64,000 nucleotides of DNA from positions 310,001 through 374,000 of the forward strand of contig DASPNR010000030.1 in the NCBI GenBank assembly GCA_035626395.1, written 5' to 3'. The notes beneath the pieces are model-generated. The model made no database searches and was not told the DNA's origin. It saw only the letters and a list, made by a program, of their open reading frames with translations. This DNA comes from Candidatus Limnocylindrales bacterium. GTDB lineage: Bacteria > Desulfobacterota > Binatia > UBA1149 > CAITLU01. A program made the position numbers and the translations under genes. Within the stretch, counting starts at the first letter, position 1. Every line of letters begins with the position of its first letter. This document shows positions 37,070 through 46,505 of the stretch, in pieces.

Positions 37070-38132
37070 CCGCATCCGGGCATTGACCCGCCGAATTCAC
37101 GAAGCGGGCTATGGGCAGAGCCTGCAGCCGGACTTCGAGCTGCGAAAGCACACGTCCTTCCAGATCGGCGGCCCGGCCGATCTCTACTTCGATCCGCCTT
37201 CCATCGAAGCGCTGTCGTCGGCGCTGGCGGCGGCGAGCGAAATCGGCGTGCCGGTCACCGTCCTTGGCGGCGGCACCAACGTGCTGGTCTCCGATGCCGG
37301 CGTGCGCGGGCTCGTCGTCCATCTCGGCAAGGCCTTCGAGTACATCCGTGACCTCGGCGAGGGCGAAGAATGGCGCGAACTGCCCGTCGAGGATGAGGAC
37401 CATCGCGCCGCGGGTGCGGCCGCGTCGGCGGCGCGCGGCGCCGGAGAGCCGCCGCGCACTCGGCGCATGCTCGTGCACTACGCGGACATCGAGTCGGGAG
37501 CCTCCACGCGCTTCATCCGCCTGGCCAAGGAGACCGTGTCGCGAGGCCTTGCCGGGCTCGAGTTCGCGGCCGGAATCCCAGGCTCGGTCGGCGGCGCCGC
37601 ACAAATGAACGCCGGCGCTTTCGGAGGGGAGATCTCGGACTGCCTGACGTCGATGACGATGGTTCTGGCCACCGGAGAGATCGTCGAAAAAAACCGTGCG
37701 GAGCTTGATTTCCGCTATCGAAAACTGGCGTTGCCGGCTGGCACCATGATAGCTTCTGTTCGGTTTCGTCTGTTGCGCTCGTCGGTGGGTCGGTTGCAGC
37801 AGGTTGTGGCGCGGGTGCAGGAAAAGCGCAGACGACACCAGCCCGCCGGCTATCCGAACGCCGGCTCGATTTTCAAGAACCCACCCGGCGAGTTCGCCGG
37901 CCGGCTGATCGAGAAGGCTGGCCTCAAAGGCATGACCGAAGGCGGCGCGCAGGTCTCTCCCGACCACGCCAACTTCATCATCAACCTTGGAGGAGCCACG
38001 GCTGCGGACGTTCGCTCGCTCATGAGTCGGGTCCAGGAGGAGGTGTGGAAGAAGTGCGGGGTGTGGCTGGAACCGGAAGTCCGGCTCGTCGGCGAGTGGG
38101 AACGCGATGAGGCTGCGGCCGCACGTCCGTAA
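37062..38132 (+). CDS. murB: UDP-N-acetylenolpyruvoylglucosamine reductase MurB
   Basis: FAD enzyme that reduces UDP-GlcNAc-enolpyruvate to UDP-MurNAc. The 356 residues show HTSFQIGGPAD, the FAD loop VLGGGTNVLVSD, FAAGIPGSVGGAAQMNAGA and the late PNAGSIFKNPPG. A charged Glu/Ala/Arg-rich stretch at about 100-140 (GEGEEWRELPVEDEDHRAAG) interrupts the FAD domain where most MurB proteins have a tight turn. Overlaps murC by 8 bp and ftsQ by 26 bp. ddl, often found between murB and ftsQ, is absent. Confidence 0.95.
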   Translation: MDDRIRALTRRIHEAGYGQSLQPDFELRKHTSFQIGGPADLYFDPPSIEALSSALAAASEIGVPVTVLGGGTNVLVSDAGVRGLVVHLGKAFEYIRDLGEGEEWRELPVEDEDHRAAGAAASAARGAGEPPRTRRMLVHYADIESGASTRFIRLAKETVSRGLAGLEFAAGIPGSVGGAAQMNAGAFGGEISDCLTSMTMVLATGEIVEKNRAELDFRYRKLALPAGTMIASVRFRLLRSSVGRLQQVVARVQEKRRRHQPAGYPNAGSIFKNPPGEFAGRLIEKAGLKGMTEGGAQVSPDHANFIINLGGATAADVRSLMSRVQEEVWKKCGVWLEPEVRLVGEWERDEAAAARP

Positions 38133-38934
38133 GCTCAAAGCTTCTCTCGCCACCGGCTCGCGCCTCGTGCTGCTGGCCGTGTCCGTGCTGGTCGTGCTCG
38201 CCGGCGGCACCTGGACGGCGCTCGCCCACGTCGTCCCCTACGTCACGACCAACGACTACTTCCGCCTTCGCAGCATCCGCATCGCCTGCGACGAGCCGGC
38301 CGTCGAGCCCAAGGCGCTGGCCGAGATGGCCGGCCTCTACGACGACACCACTCTCTGGCAGATCGACCCCGCACAGATTGAGGACAGGATCCGCGAGCAG
38401 AGCTGGGTGGACGAGGTGCGCGTGGCGCGCCGCTTCCCCTGGCAGGTCAGCCTGAAGGTCTCGCGCCGCCGCGCCGTTGCCGCCGCCGTCACCGACGGCC
38501 ACGTCTATCTGGTCGATCGCCAGGGCGCGCTGTTCCGTGAAGTGAAAGGCAGCGCCGCCCCCGACCTGCCGTACCTGAGCGGCTGGGATCAGGCCGCGGT
38601 GCACGCCGAGCGGGCCGCGCGTCTTCTGACGATGCTGCGCGCGCTCGAGAAGGTCACCGCGCGCTCCTACGACGTCTCCGAGCTGCACATGGACGGCGAC
38701 GGAACGCTGTGGCTTTTCGCCGCCGGCATGAAGGCGTCTGTGCGTCTAGGCGATGCCGCGCACGTCGAGACTGCTCTCGATCTGCTGCGTGTGGCACTCT
38801 CTGAGCTCGGCCCACTGGCCGATCGCGCACGCGTGATCGACGTCGACTACAAAGACCGCATCGTCATTCGCGGCGCCGACGACAAGCTGCCCGCGCTCAT
38901 GGCTGCGCAGGCGGAGCGTGCCGGCAATGGCTAA
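38107..38934 (+). CDS. ftsQ: Cell division protein FtsQ
   Basis: Bitopic divisome protein that recruits FtsL and FtsB; 275 residues. Cytoplasmic basic tail, one transmembrane helix (about 20-42), a POTRA domain (about 52-120: FRLRSIRIACDEPAVEPKALAE…WVDEVRVARRFPWQVSLKVSRR) and a beta-rich FtsQ C-terminal domain with VYLVDRQGALF. Length and topology are typical. The start overlaps murB by 26 bp and the end overlaps ftsA by 8 bp, so translation is coupled. Confidence 0.92.
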   Translation: MRLRPHVRKLKASLATGSRLVLLAVSVLVVLAGGTWTALAHVVPYVTTNDYFRLRSIRIACDEPAVEPKALAEMAGLYDDTTLWQIDPAQIEDRIREQSWVDEVRVARRFPWQVSLKVSRRRAVAAAVTDGHVYLVDRQGALFREVKGSAAPDLPYLSGWDQAAVHAERAARLLTMLRALEKVTARSYDVSELHMDGDGTLWLFAAGMKASVRLGDAAHVETALDLLRVALSELGPLADRARVIDVDYKDRIVIRGADDKLPALMAAQAERAGNG

Positions 38935-40153
38935 GAGTCGCGCGCTGCTGGCCGGGCTGGACGTCGGCACCCAAAAGGTCGCGCTGCTCGTGGCCGAGCA
39001 GACCAACACCGGCCTGAGCATCCTCGGTCTCGGCACAAGCGCCTCGCGCGGCATGCGCGCAGGCCGCGTCAGCGACGTCGACAAGACCGCCGAAGCCATC
39101 CTGGCGGCGCTGACCGAGGCCGAGCTGATGGCCGGCTGCCAGATCCACAACGTCGTCGTCTCCATCTCCGGCGACCACGTGCGTGGCACCAACAGCCACG
39201 GCGTCGTCGCCATCGAGAACGGCGAGGTCTCGGCGCGTGCCGAGCGGCGCGTGATCGCCGCGGCGCAGGCTGTGCCGCTTCCGGCCGACCACCGCCCGCT
39301 GCATCTGATCCGACGCGAGTACGTCGTCGATGGCCAGGCCGGAATCATGAATCCGGTCGGCATGAGCGGCGTGCGCCTCGAAGCGCATCTGCACGTGATC
39401 AGCGCGGGCGAGTCGGCGCTGCGCAACCTGGTCAAGAGCTGCAACAAGGCGGGGCTGTCGGTCTCGCGGGTGGTGGCCAGCTCTCTGGCTTCGGCCGAGG
39501 CGATCCTCGAGCCCGAAGAGAAGGAGATGGGCGTGGTGGTCGTGGACGTGGGCGCCGGCACCACCGACCTTGCCATCTTCCACGGCGGTACCGTTGTGCA
39601 TTCGGCGGTCTTCGGCGTGGGCGGCATCGACATCACGCGCGACCTTGCGCAGTGCCTGGAGACTTCGCTGACCGAGGCCGAGAGCCTCAAGAAGCGCTAC
39701 GGCTGCGCGGTGCCCGACCTGGTCGACGAGGACCTGATGGTGGAAGTGGCCGGCGTCGGCGGCCGTCATCCTCGCGCCGTGGCGCAGCGGCACGTGGCCG
39801 AGATCATCGAGCCGCGGCTGGAAGAGATCTTCGAAACGTCGCTGGACTCGGTCATCCGCTCCGGCTTTGGCGAGCTGCTGCCCTCGGGCCTGGTGCTGAC
39901 CGGCGGCGCATCGATGCTGCCAGGCGTGGTCAGCCTGGCCACGCGCGTCATGGAGATGCCGGTGCGGCTTGGCGAGCCGAGCGGAATCGAAGGGCTCGGC
40001 GACGAGGTGGACGACCCCTCGTGGTCGACGGCACTGGGACTGGTGCTCGGCCTGCCCGACAAGGACATGGCCGCGCCGTGGAAGGCGAGCCTGCCCACGC
40101 GCATCGTCCCGGCGTGGGTGAGAAGGAAGTTCATGAGCGGAAGACGCGCGTAG
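38927..40153 (+). CDS. ftsA: Cell division protein FtsA
   Basis: Actin-like ATPase that tethers FtsZ to the membrane. The 408 residues begin ALLAGLDVGTQKVALLVAE (phosphate-1 motif), contain the FtsA-specific 1C subdomain (VVSISGDHVRGTNSHGVVAI…), phosphate-2 VVVDVGAGTTDLAIF and the adenosine motif LTGGASMLPG. The C-terminus (WVRRKFMSGRRA) is basic and amphipathic, as needed for membrane binding. ATG at 38927 was preferred to a GTG three codons upstream because GGAG is well placed for it. Confidence 0.95.
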   Translation: MAKSRALLAGLDVGTQKVALLVAEQTNTGLSILGLGTSASRGMRAGRVSDVDKTAEAILAALTEAELMAGCQIHNVVVSISGDHVRGTNSHGVVAIENGEVSARAERRVIAAAQAVPLPADHRPLHLIRREYVVDGQAGIMNPVGMSGVRLEAHLHVISAGESALRNLVKSCNKAGLSVSRVVASSLASAEAILEPEEKEMGVVVVDVGAGTTDLAIFHGGTVVHSAVFGVGGIDITRDLAQCLETSLTEAESLKKRYGCAVPDLVDEDLMVEVAGVGGRHPRAVAQRHVAEIIEPRLEEIFETSLDSVIRSGFGELLPSGLVLTGGASMLPGVVSLATRVMEMPVRLGEPSGIEGLGDEVDDPSWSTALGLVLGLPDKDMAAPWKASLPTRIVPAWVRRKFMSGRRA

Positions 40154-40222
40154 GTCGGCGCCTGGCGCCGACCTCGGTGCCCGGGCCGTTCTTCGAGTGT
40201 GTGCACCACGTTCTGCACACAC
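40153..40222 (+). repeat. Two perfect inverted repeats between ftsA and ftsZ
   Basis: The first repeat (40153-40173) pairs GGTCGGCGCC with its complement around one base and begins at the last base of the ftsA stop. The second pairs GTGTGTGCA (40197-40205) with 40214-40222 around an 8-base loop. Neither is followed by a T-run. They may cap the ftsA-end transcript or act as operators for an ftsZ promoter in the 180-bp gap. Confidence 0.5.
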
Positions 40223-40333
40223 GGCGCGCTTCCCTTGGATGGTGAACGGTAGCATTCGAGAGAGACGAGTCATTCGTCGGTTTTGCCCTGTTTTTCCGAG
40301 TAGACCGCTCGGCGGGGTGCAGGAGGTGCGGTG

Positions 40334-41650
40334 ATGATCGAGCTGGTCGACGAGAACATGAGCAATGCGCGGATCGTGGTGGTGGGCTGCGGCGGCGGCG
40401 GCGGCAACGCCGTGACGACGATGATCAAGGCCGAGCTGTCCGGTGTGGACTTCCTGGCCGCCAACACGGACTCGCAGGCCCTTGCGACCTCCCTTGCTCC
40501 GGTCAAGATCCAGCTCGGCTGCTCGCTGACCAAGGGCCTGGGCGCCGGCGCCAATCCCGAGGTCGGGCGCAAGGCGGCGCTGGAGCAGGAAGACATCATC
40601 CGCGAGGAGCTCGGCGGCGCCGACATGGTCTTCGTCACCGCCGGCATGGGCGGCGGCACCGGCACCGGAGCGGCCCCCGTCATCGCGCGCATCGCCAAGG
40701 ACCTCGGCGCGCTGACCGTGGGCGTGGTGACCAAGCCCTTCGCTTTCGAAGGCCGCCGCCGTCTTCGTCAGGCCGAGGAAGGCATCCGCGAGCTGCGCGG
40801 CGCCTGCGATACGCTCATCGTCATCCCCAACCAGCGCCTGATCGAGATCGCCTCGCGCAGCACCACCGCGCTGGAGGCGTTCAAGAAGGCCGACGACGTT
40901 CTGCTGCACGCCGTTCGCGGCATCAGTCAGATCATCACCGAGCCGGGCACCATCAACGTCGACTTCGCCGACGTGCGCACGATCATGAGCGAGATGGGCA
41001 TGGCCATGATGGGCCACGGCATCGGCTACGGCGACAGCCGCGCCATCGACGCGGCCACCAACGCGATCTCCAGCCCCCTGCTCGAGGACATCTCGATCAA
41101 CGGCGCGCGCGGCGTGCTGGTCAACATCACCGCCAGCGAGGACTTCGGCATCCAGGAGCTCAACGAAGCCGTCGACCTCATCCAGACGCAGGCGCACGAG
41201 GACGCCAACATCATCGTGGGCCTGGTGCACGACGCCAACCTGGAAGACGAGGTGCGCATCACTGTCATCGCCACCGGCTTCGGCGACCGCCTGATCGATC
41301 GCCTGCAGCCCGGCCACCGCGGCGACGCGATGATGAGCGCGATGACGGCGCCCGAGCGGCCCTCGCAGCAGTCGCAGCGCCCGCAGTACTTCGGCGGCCG
41401 CTCCTCGGGCGGCGGCTACGGAGGCGACCGGCGCATGATGAGCGACACGATCGACGATCCGTACGCGGGCGCCGAGATGGGCGGCGCCGAGCAGCACGGG
41501 GAGCCGCAGCGGCGCGAGCCCGAGATGGGACCGGAGCAGCCGCAGCAGGAAGAGCTCGAGTTCGCGGCGATCCAGGAAGACGAGGATCAGCGGGTTCCGG
41601 CGTATCTGCGGCGGTGGCGGCAGCGCGGGGGGCAGCGGCCGGGAAGATAG
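40334..41650 (+). CDS. ftsZ: Cell division GTPase FtsZ
   Basis: Tubulin-like GTPase forming the division ring. The 438 residues contain the GTP loop GGGTGTG at 106-112, the T7 synergy loop [11 protein letters not shown], and a C-terminal domain ending near residue 315. A Gln/Glu/Gly-rich linker and the conserved terminal peptide VPAYLRRWR follow; the latter binds FtsA and other partners. AGGAGG at 40321-40326 favours ATG 40334 over the GTG one codon earlier. It closes the dcw cluster and is separated from ftsA by 180 bp, suggesting its own promoter. Confidence 0.97.
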   Translation: MIELVDENMSNARIVVVGCGGGGGNAVTTMIKAELSGVDFLAANTDSQALATSLAPVKIQLGCSLTKGLGAGANPEVGRKAALEQEDIIREELGGADMVFVTAGMGGGTGTGAAPVIARIAKDLGALTVGVVTKPFAFEGRRRLRQAEEGIRELRGACDTLIVIPNQRLIEIASRSTTALEAFKKADDVLLHAVRGISQIITEPGTINVDFADVRTIMSEMGMAMMGHGIGYGDSRAIDAATNAISSPLLEDISINGARGVLVNITASEDFGIQELNEAVDLIQTQAHEDANIIVGLVHDANLEDEVRITVIATGFGDRLIDRLQPGHRGDAMMSAMTAPERPSQQSQRPQYFGGRSSGGGYGGDRRMMSDTIDDPYAGAEMGGAEQHGEPQRREPEMGPEQPQQEELEFAAIQEDEDQRVPAYLRRWRQRGGQRPGR

Positions 41651-41754
41651 CCGGCGAGACTCGAGGCTCGCTCTAGCGCAACCGGCACCGTCGGCTGGCG
41701 CCGCGTGCCGCTGTGCCGGCCGCGATCGCGCAGCCTACGCTTCCGTGCCCGCCG

Positions 41755-42930
41755 CTACTGCCCGATCGTGGTCGCGGTGCCGGGATCCGGGCATTCCAGC
41801 TCGCTCGGGATCGCCGCGCAGCCGCGCAGGATCAGCAGCGCGTCGGTGGCGTTGACGGTTCCGCTGGAGTCGACGTCGCAGGTGCAGAGCTCGCATTCGC
41901 GCATGCCCAGTGCGCCCTGCAGAACGACGACGGCGTTGACCACGCATCGGCTGTTGCTGAACGGATGCCCGCAGGTACGGCACTCGCCGGCTTCCACGTC
42001 GCACGTGTCGGTGCAGCCGGGCACGGAAACACACGAACCGCACGGTGGCACGCCGAAGCCGCGCACGGCCACGACCTGATTGAAGCCGCCGAACGTCGAG
42101 AACAGGAAATCGCCGGTCAATGGATCGACCACCGCGCCCTCGGCGCCGGACAATCCGGTGACGAAATCGACGCGGCTGTTGGGGATCGGGTCACCGTTGG
42201 CGTCGATCCGATAGGCCGCGATCTCACCGGCAGCATACTCGGCAACGAGCATGCTCGAGTGATCGGTGAATTTCGGCGAGCCGGGCGGAACGTAGACGAA
42301 TCCTTCGGGACCGCCGACGATCTGCGTACGAGGAGTCACATCGACGAGATCGTAGGTGCCAGTTCCATCCGGCACGACGGCGGCGTCGAACCAGTTGCCG
42401 CCGCCGTACGTCACGAGCTTGAGCCGCCCGGCACCGGGAAATCCCGGCGGGACGAACCCGAGCGCCGACAGCGAGGACGGGATGTCGAACTGCGCCATGT
42501 CGATGATCTTGCCGGCCTCGGTGCTTCCCGGCTCGATCTGGCCGAGCTCGTTGACGGGCCAGCGCGCCAGGAACAGGACATCGCCGGGACCATAGACGAC
42601 GCCGCCGTCGTTGTAGGCGGCGTCGGCGTAGACCTGCGCCGTTCCGCTGAAGCCGGTGATGTGGTTGGCGGCGTCACGCGTGACCTTGATGGAGTAAAGC
42701 TGGCCGGCGCTCTCGTTGGCCGCGCCGCCGATGAGGATCGTGTCCGCGTCCCCCTTCTTGAAGGTGAGGCCACCGTAATTGGTGGGAAGTCCGGGCACGC
42801 TGCCGAGAGGATCGATCGTGTAATCCGTGTTGAACGGCGCAGCGACGGTCTGCGCGTGGCAGGGCGTGCCCAATGCCATTGCGAGCAGCGCGGCCGCGAG
42901 CGCCGACCGCGTGCAGGTTCTCCAGGTCAT
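41755..42930 (-). CDS. Secreted beta-propeller-like protein with dockerin-like tail
   Basis: Exported protein of 391 residues, no recognised enzyme family. Signal peptide about 1-26 (cleavage near CHAQ). Residues 35-295 are Gly/Asp-rich beta repeats reminiscent of a propeller (for example GEIAAYRIDANGDPIPNS and GAVVDPLTGDFLFSTFGG). A Cys-rich segment (297-350) leads to a dockerin-like calcium loop at 352-369, with DVDSSGTVNATDALLILR. Only one full loop is evident, so this is not a classical double dockerin. ATG at 42930 has GGAGGAAC upstream. Converges on ftsZ with 104 bp between. Function unknown; a surface or extracellular role is inferred. Confidence 0.72.
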   Translation of the reverse strand: MTWRTCTRSALAAALLAMALGTPCHAQTVAAPFNTDYTIDPLGSVPGLPTNYGGLTFKKGDADTILIGGAANESAGQLYSIKVTRDAANHITGFSGTAQVYADAAYNDGGVVYGPGDVLFLARWPVNELGQIEPGSTEAGKIIDMAQFDIPSSLSALGFVPPGFPGAGRLKLVTYGGGNWFDAAVVPDGTGTYDLVDVTPRTQIVGGPEGFVYVPPGSPKFTDHSSMLVAEYAAGEIAAYRIDANGDPIPNSRVDFVTGLSGAEGAVVDPLTGDFLFSTFGGFNQVVAVRGFGVPPCGSCVSVPGCTDTCDVEAGECRTCGHPFSNSRCVVNAVVVLQGALGMRECELCTCDVDSSGTVNATDALLILRGCAAIPSELECPDPGTATTIGQ

Positions 42931-43162
42931 GAACGGGTTCCTCCAACAGAAAGGCGTAAATTGAAGGAGCCAACGATGCACTGGTGCTGCAAGCGAGGTC
43001 AAGCTGAGCGTGCGCGAACGCACCCGGACAGGTTGTTGTCTTGCCGACGGGACAGCTCACGAACACGTCTCCAATCGCTCGGCGTCGATGCGGCGGCAGC
43101 GGACAGCCGATCGAGCTGTCGTGTCCGGCGAGCGCGTCGTGACGTGCCCGCTGCCCGAATGA

Positions 43163-45097
43163 TCACAGCGTCTTCAGATACTCGATGATCGCCGCACGCT
43201 CTTCGTCCGTCAGCACGTCGGTGAACTCGTGGCCGGAGTTGGACTGGCTGTACATGCGCGTGTTGTAGATCTTGCGGTCCTCGATCTGCTCGTTCGACAT
43301 CGTCGGAGCGGCGATTCCTCCGAGGATGTTCCACGACAGCGAGCCGTTGGCGTACAGGATGCCGAGCATCTGCTCGACCAGCGGCGTCGCGAACGGATCC
43401 AGCGGGTCGCATTCGAGGTACGGCGTCAGCGCCGGCGATCCGCACTCGAGCTCGTCGTACTTCCATCCCATCACCGCCGGATCGTAGGCGATGGCCAGAT
43501 CGGTCTCGTAGCCCATGACCACGCCCTGGCGCGCAGGCTTGGACATGCGGCGCCAGAACGTCGGGCGTTTCGAGGAGTCCAGCACTCCCCAGACGTTCGG
43601 CACCGAGCCGTTGTGGAAGTAGGGCGCCGAGGCCCACACGCCGTGCAGCGGCTGGGCAAGGTAGCCGATCAGGTTGTACTGCTCGGCGCAGCCTTCCTTG
43701 CCGTAATAGGTGAACCAGCTGTTCTCGGCCGCCTGCTCGACCGCCTCGCTGTTGCCGTCCATGCGCGCGGGATCGGTGTTGATGATCTCGATCGGCGTCA
43801 CGTTGGCCGCGATGCCCGAGAGCACGGGCGAGGCCAGGAACTTCTGGCTGCGCACGAAGCGGGGTGCATACGCACCGTGGCAGCTCGCGCACGAGCCGTT
43901 GCCGCCTTCGGGCCGCGGCACCGGGTTGGCGCGCCGCTCGTCCCACAGGTCGAGCCTGTGGAAGAGCTTGGATCCCTTCTTGGCGAGCTTCGTATCGATG
44001 GGCAGCGGGTAGGGCGGCGACTGCAGGCTCAGCATCCAGGTGTTGGCGGCGTACTCGTTGGCGAGAATCCAGTCGTAGCCTTCCTGGTAGTTGGGCGTGG
44101 CCGCGCCCGGCATGTACCAGGACAGCTCGATGCGCGTGGAGTCGCTGCTCATGCCCGCGTCGTAGAACTTGGCGGGACGATGGCCGAGGTTCCACCAGTT
44201 GGGCGGATCCTCGCTGCCGGTGTTGGCCGACAGCCAGAACCCTGGATTCAGCAGCATGCCGGGAACCGTCGTTTCGAAGTCCCACAGCGTCAGCAGACCG
44301 AAGAGCTGGAAGTTGGTGATGTTGCCGCTGCCGCGCACGCGGTTCAGGCTCATGACGTTGAAGCCGTTGTTGGTGTCGCCCGCTTCGGTCAGCAGCAGGT
44401 TGACGTCGGCGAGGCCGTTGTTGCCGTGCAGCGGACCCAGGCCGGCACCGTCGCCCGCGTTGCCGACCTGTCCGCTGTGGCAGATCGAGCAGGTGATGCC
44501 GATCTGACCGGTCCAGCTGCCGTCGGCGTTGCGGGTCTGCGTCAGCGCCATCGGCAGCTGACCCGACCCGCCATCGGTCAGGTTCGGGTCCTCGCCGGGC
44601 AATGGGTACGGATTGCGATGCGCGCTCAGCGGCGTGCCGTAGCGCTCCGCGACCAGCTCGTCGAAGTCGGCCGGACGGTCGGGGAGTCCCCAACGCTCCC
44701 ACAGCGAGTTGTATTCCGAAGACTCGATCGCCCATGAGCTGGTCGAGCTGTTGCCGCTGAACTCCCAGCCGGCTCCCTGCTGCCCGTTGCCGCCGAGCAG
44801 ACGTGCGCCGGCGTCGCGCAGTGCCCGCAGCTCGCCGCACGTTGCCGGCTGCTGATCCAGGCAGTCGTACCAGGCAACGTTGAAAACGACGGCGCGGTCG
44901 AAAGTCGGCGTGACGAGCGACCGCGGATCGGGCGGCAGCACCTTCTCGTCAGGCTGTCCGTCGCAGTAGCGGAACCAGTAGTGGCCGCCGCGCTCGCTGC
45001 CGAGGAGCTTGGACTGCGCCGCCTCCGTGGGCGCGGCCACGAACAGCGAAGCCGCGATGAGGGCGAGGTGGAGAGGACCGAGGAGTAGAGGATGCAC
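43163..45097 (-). CDS. Exported diheme cytochrome c, RoxA/RoxB-like
   Basis: Periplasmic or secreted c-type cytochrome of 644 residues. Signal peptide 1-26 (AAPTEAA). Two heme-attachment motifs, CSICH at 203-207 and CASCH at 403-407, are 200 residues apart. This architecture, with FHNGSVPNVWGVLD in the second domain, fits the diheme peroxidase superfamily. Length and heme spacing resemble the rubber oxygenases RoxA/RoxB (about 650-680 residues), which cleave polyisoprene, but substrate assignment from memory is tentative. GTG start with AGGAG seven bases upstream. No electron-transfer partner or cytochrome maturation gene is next to it. Confidence 0.75.
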   Translation of the reverse strand: MHPLLLGPLHLALIAASLFVAAPTEAAQSKLLGSERGGHYWFRYCDGQPDEKVLPPDPRSLVTPTFDRAVVFNVAWYDCLDQQPATCGELRALRDAGARLLGGNGQQGAGWEFSGNSSTSSWAIESSEYNSLWERWGLPDRPADFDELVAERYGTPLSAHRNPYPLPGEDPNLTDGGSGQLPMALTQTRNADGSWTGQIGITCSICHSGQVGNAGDGAGLGPLHGNNGLADVNLLLTEAGDTNNGFNVMSLNRVRGSGNITNFQLFGLLTLWDFETTVPGMLLNPGFWLSANTGSEDPPNWWNLGHRPAKFYDAGMSSDSTRIELSWYMPGAATPNYQEGYDWILANEYAANTWMLSLQSPPYPLPIDTKLAKKGSKLFHRLDLWDERRANPVPRPEGGNGSCASCHGAYAPRFVRSQKFLASPVLSGIAANVTPIEIINTDPARMDGNSEAVEQAAENSWFTYYGKEGCAEQYNLIGYLAQPLHGVWASAPYFHNGSVPNVWGVLDSSKRPTFWRRMSKPARQGVVMGYETDLAIAYDPAVMGWKYDELECGSPALTPYLECDPLDPFATPLVEQMLGILYANGSLSWNILGGIAAPTMSNEQIEDRKIYNTRMYSQSNSGHEFTDVLTDEERAAIIEYLKTL

Positions 45098-45366
45098 AGC
45101 GGATCTCCTTTTCCGCGACCGAGCGCGACCCGGAGCTGCCGCCTCGGTTCGCCGGTCCGCGCGTCAATCCCCTCTCGCGACGTGACGAGGCTTCTCCCGA
45201 GCCCATCGCGTCCCGTTCGCCCTGATCGTGATCTTACCGGCTGTGCGGATGGCAGCCAGATGGGCCGGCAATGAGCATGCGCGCGGGCCCCGATGGGGGC
45301 GGATGTGCAGAGCCGCTGCGCCGCTGTTCCGTCGGCCCCAGCGTTGCGATAGCGTCCGCGCCGGTC

Positions 45367-46341
45367 ATGGCCGCAGGCGCCGACAAGCTTCCGCTCGACC
45401 AGATCCGCCGCAGGTACGTGGAGAAGAAACGGCCGCTGCCCCACGACGTCGAGGCGGCGCTGCGCGCCGATCCGCGCGCGGCCGCCCGCGCGATCCTGGC
45501 GGCGGTCGAGAAGCGCCGGCACGCCAACCGCGCCGAAGGCCAGCGGCTCCGGCATCTGTTTCGCTTCGAGCAGGAGGTGTGGGCGACCGGCGTGACGCGC
45601 ATAGCGGGCGTGGACGAAGCCGGGATGTCACCGCTTGCCGGCCCGGTCGTGGCCGGCGCCGTCATCCTGCCCGTCGGCTGGCGGCACGCCGGCATCGACG
45701 ACTCCAAGAAGCTCGATGCCCAGGAACGCGACCGCCTGGCGCTTCAGATCAAGGCCAATGCGGTGGCGTGGGGCGTCGGTGTGGTCGCACCGGAGGAGAT
45801 CGACCGCCTCAACATCTACTGGGCGGGGCTGCTGGCGATGAAGCGCGCCGTGGAGGCGCTCGGCATCACTCCCGAGCACCTCTTCATCGACGCGCGAAAG
45901 CTCGCCGACGTGCCGATTCCGCAGAAATCGATCGTGCACGGCGACGCGCTGAGCTTCTCCATTGCGGCCGCCAGTATCATCGCCAAGACCACGCGCGACG
46001 CCATCATGGTCGAGCTCGACCGCAAGCATCCCGGCTACGGCTTTGCGCGCCACAAGGGGTACCCGGTCCCCGAGCACTACTCCGCCCTCGACCGCCTCGG
46101 TGCCTGCCCAATCCACCGCCGTTCCTTCGCGCCGGTGCGCAAGGCTCTGGGGCTGGACCCGGTGCAGACCGAGATGTTTCCGCTGGAGCCGCCGTGCGCG
46201 GAGCGCGTCTCCGACGGCGTATCGATGCAGCCGCTCAGCGATCCCGTCCTCCTCGACGGCGCTGCGGTGCAGCCGCCTGTCGAGCACGTCAGCGGCGAGG
46301 CAGCGATGCAGGCGTCGGGTGCGCCCGCCGCCGACGCCTGA
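45367..46341 (+). CDS. rnhB: Ribonuclease HII with long N-terminal extension
   Basis: Removes RNA primers and single misincorporated ribonucleotides from DNA. The four acidic active-site residues are present: Asp83 and Glu84 (VDEAG), Asp174 (FIDARKL) and Asp210 (AKTTRDAI); the substrate loop [11 protein letters not shown] is also normal. The glycine-rich GRG motif that contacts the ribonucleotide 2'-OH is GMS here (86-88). About 75 residues precede the conserved domain and 65 follow it, making the protein 324 residues against the usual 200-260. ATG at 45367 was chosen as the first start with protein-like sequence after it; an upstream ATG at 45271 is possible. Confidence 0.93.
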   Translation: MAAGADKLPLDQIRRRYVEKKRPLPHDVEAALRADPRAAARAILAAVEKRRHANRAEGQRLRHLFRFEQEVWATGVTRIAGVDEAGMSPLAGPVVAGAVILPVGWRHAGIDDSKKLDAQERDRLALQIKANAVAWGVGVVAPEEIDRLNIYWAGLLAMKRAVEALGITPEHLFIDARKLADVPIPQKSIVHGDALSFSIAAASIIAKTTRDAIMVELDRKHPGYGFARHKGYPVPEHYSALDRLGACPIHRRSFAPVRKALGLDPVQTEMFPLEPPCAERVSDGVSMQPLSDPVLLDGAAVQPPVEHVSGEAAMQASGAPAADA

Positions 46342-46505
46342 GCGCCCGTACCGCTTCCCTTTGCGCCGCTTCGCACCCGCCGCTTTCCGCCGATCGGCGT
46401 GATCCGCAATCCGATCGTCGCAACCTGACGTTCTACTGCCTGGCGGGACGGGTCTGTTCTGTTTGAGCCCCGCTGGGGCGCCCGTGGAGCAAAAGGACGT
46501 CAGGA

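Noticed and set aside
38897-41497. An 866-codon minus-strand open frame opposite ftsA-ftsZ.
   Set aside because: Antisense shadow of ftsA and ftsZ, both fully supported on the plus strand.
46400-46405. TGATCC, the -35 element of Rhodobacter sigma-E/ChrR promoters, upstream of the ECF operon.
   Set aside because: No TAAGA-like -10 sequence occurs 16-18 bp downstream, so a sigma-E promoter is not supported.
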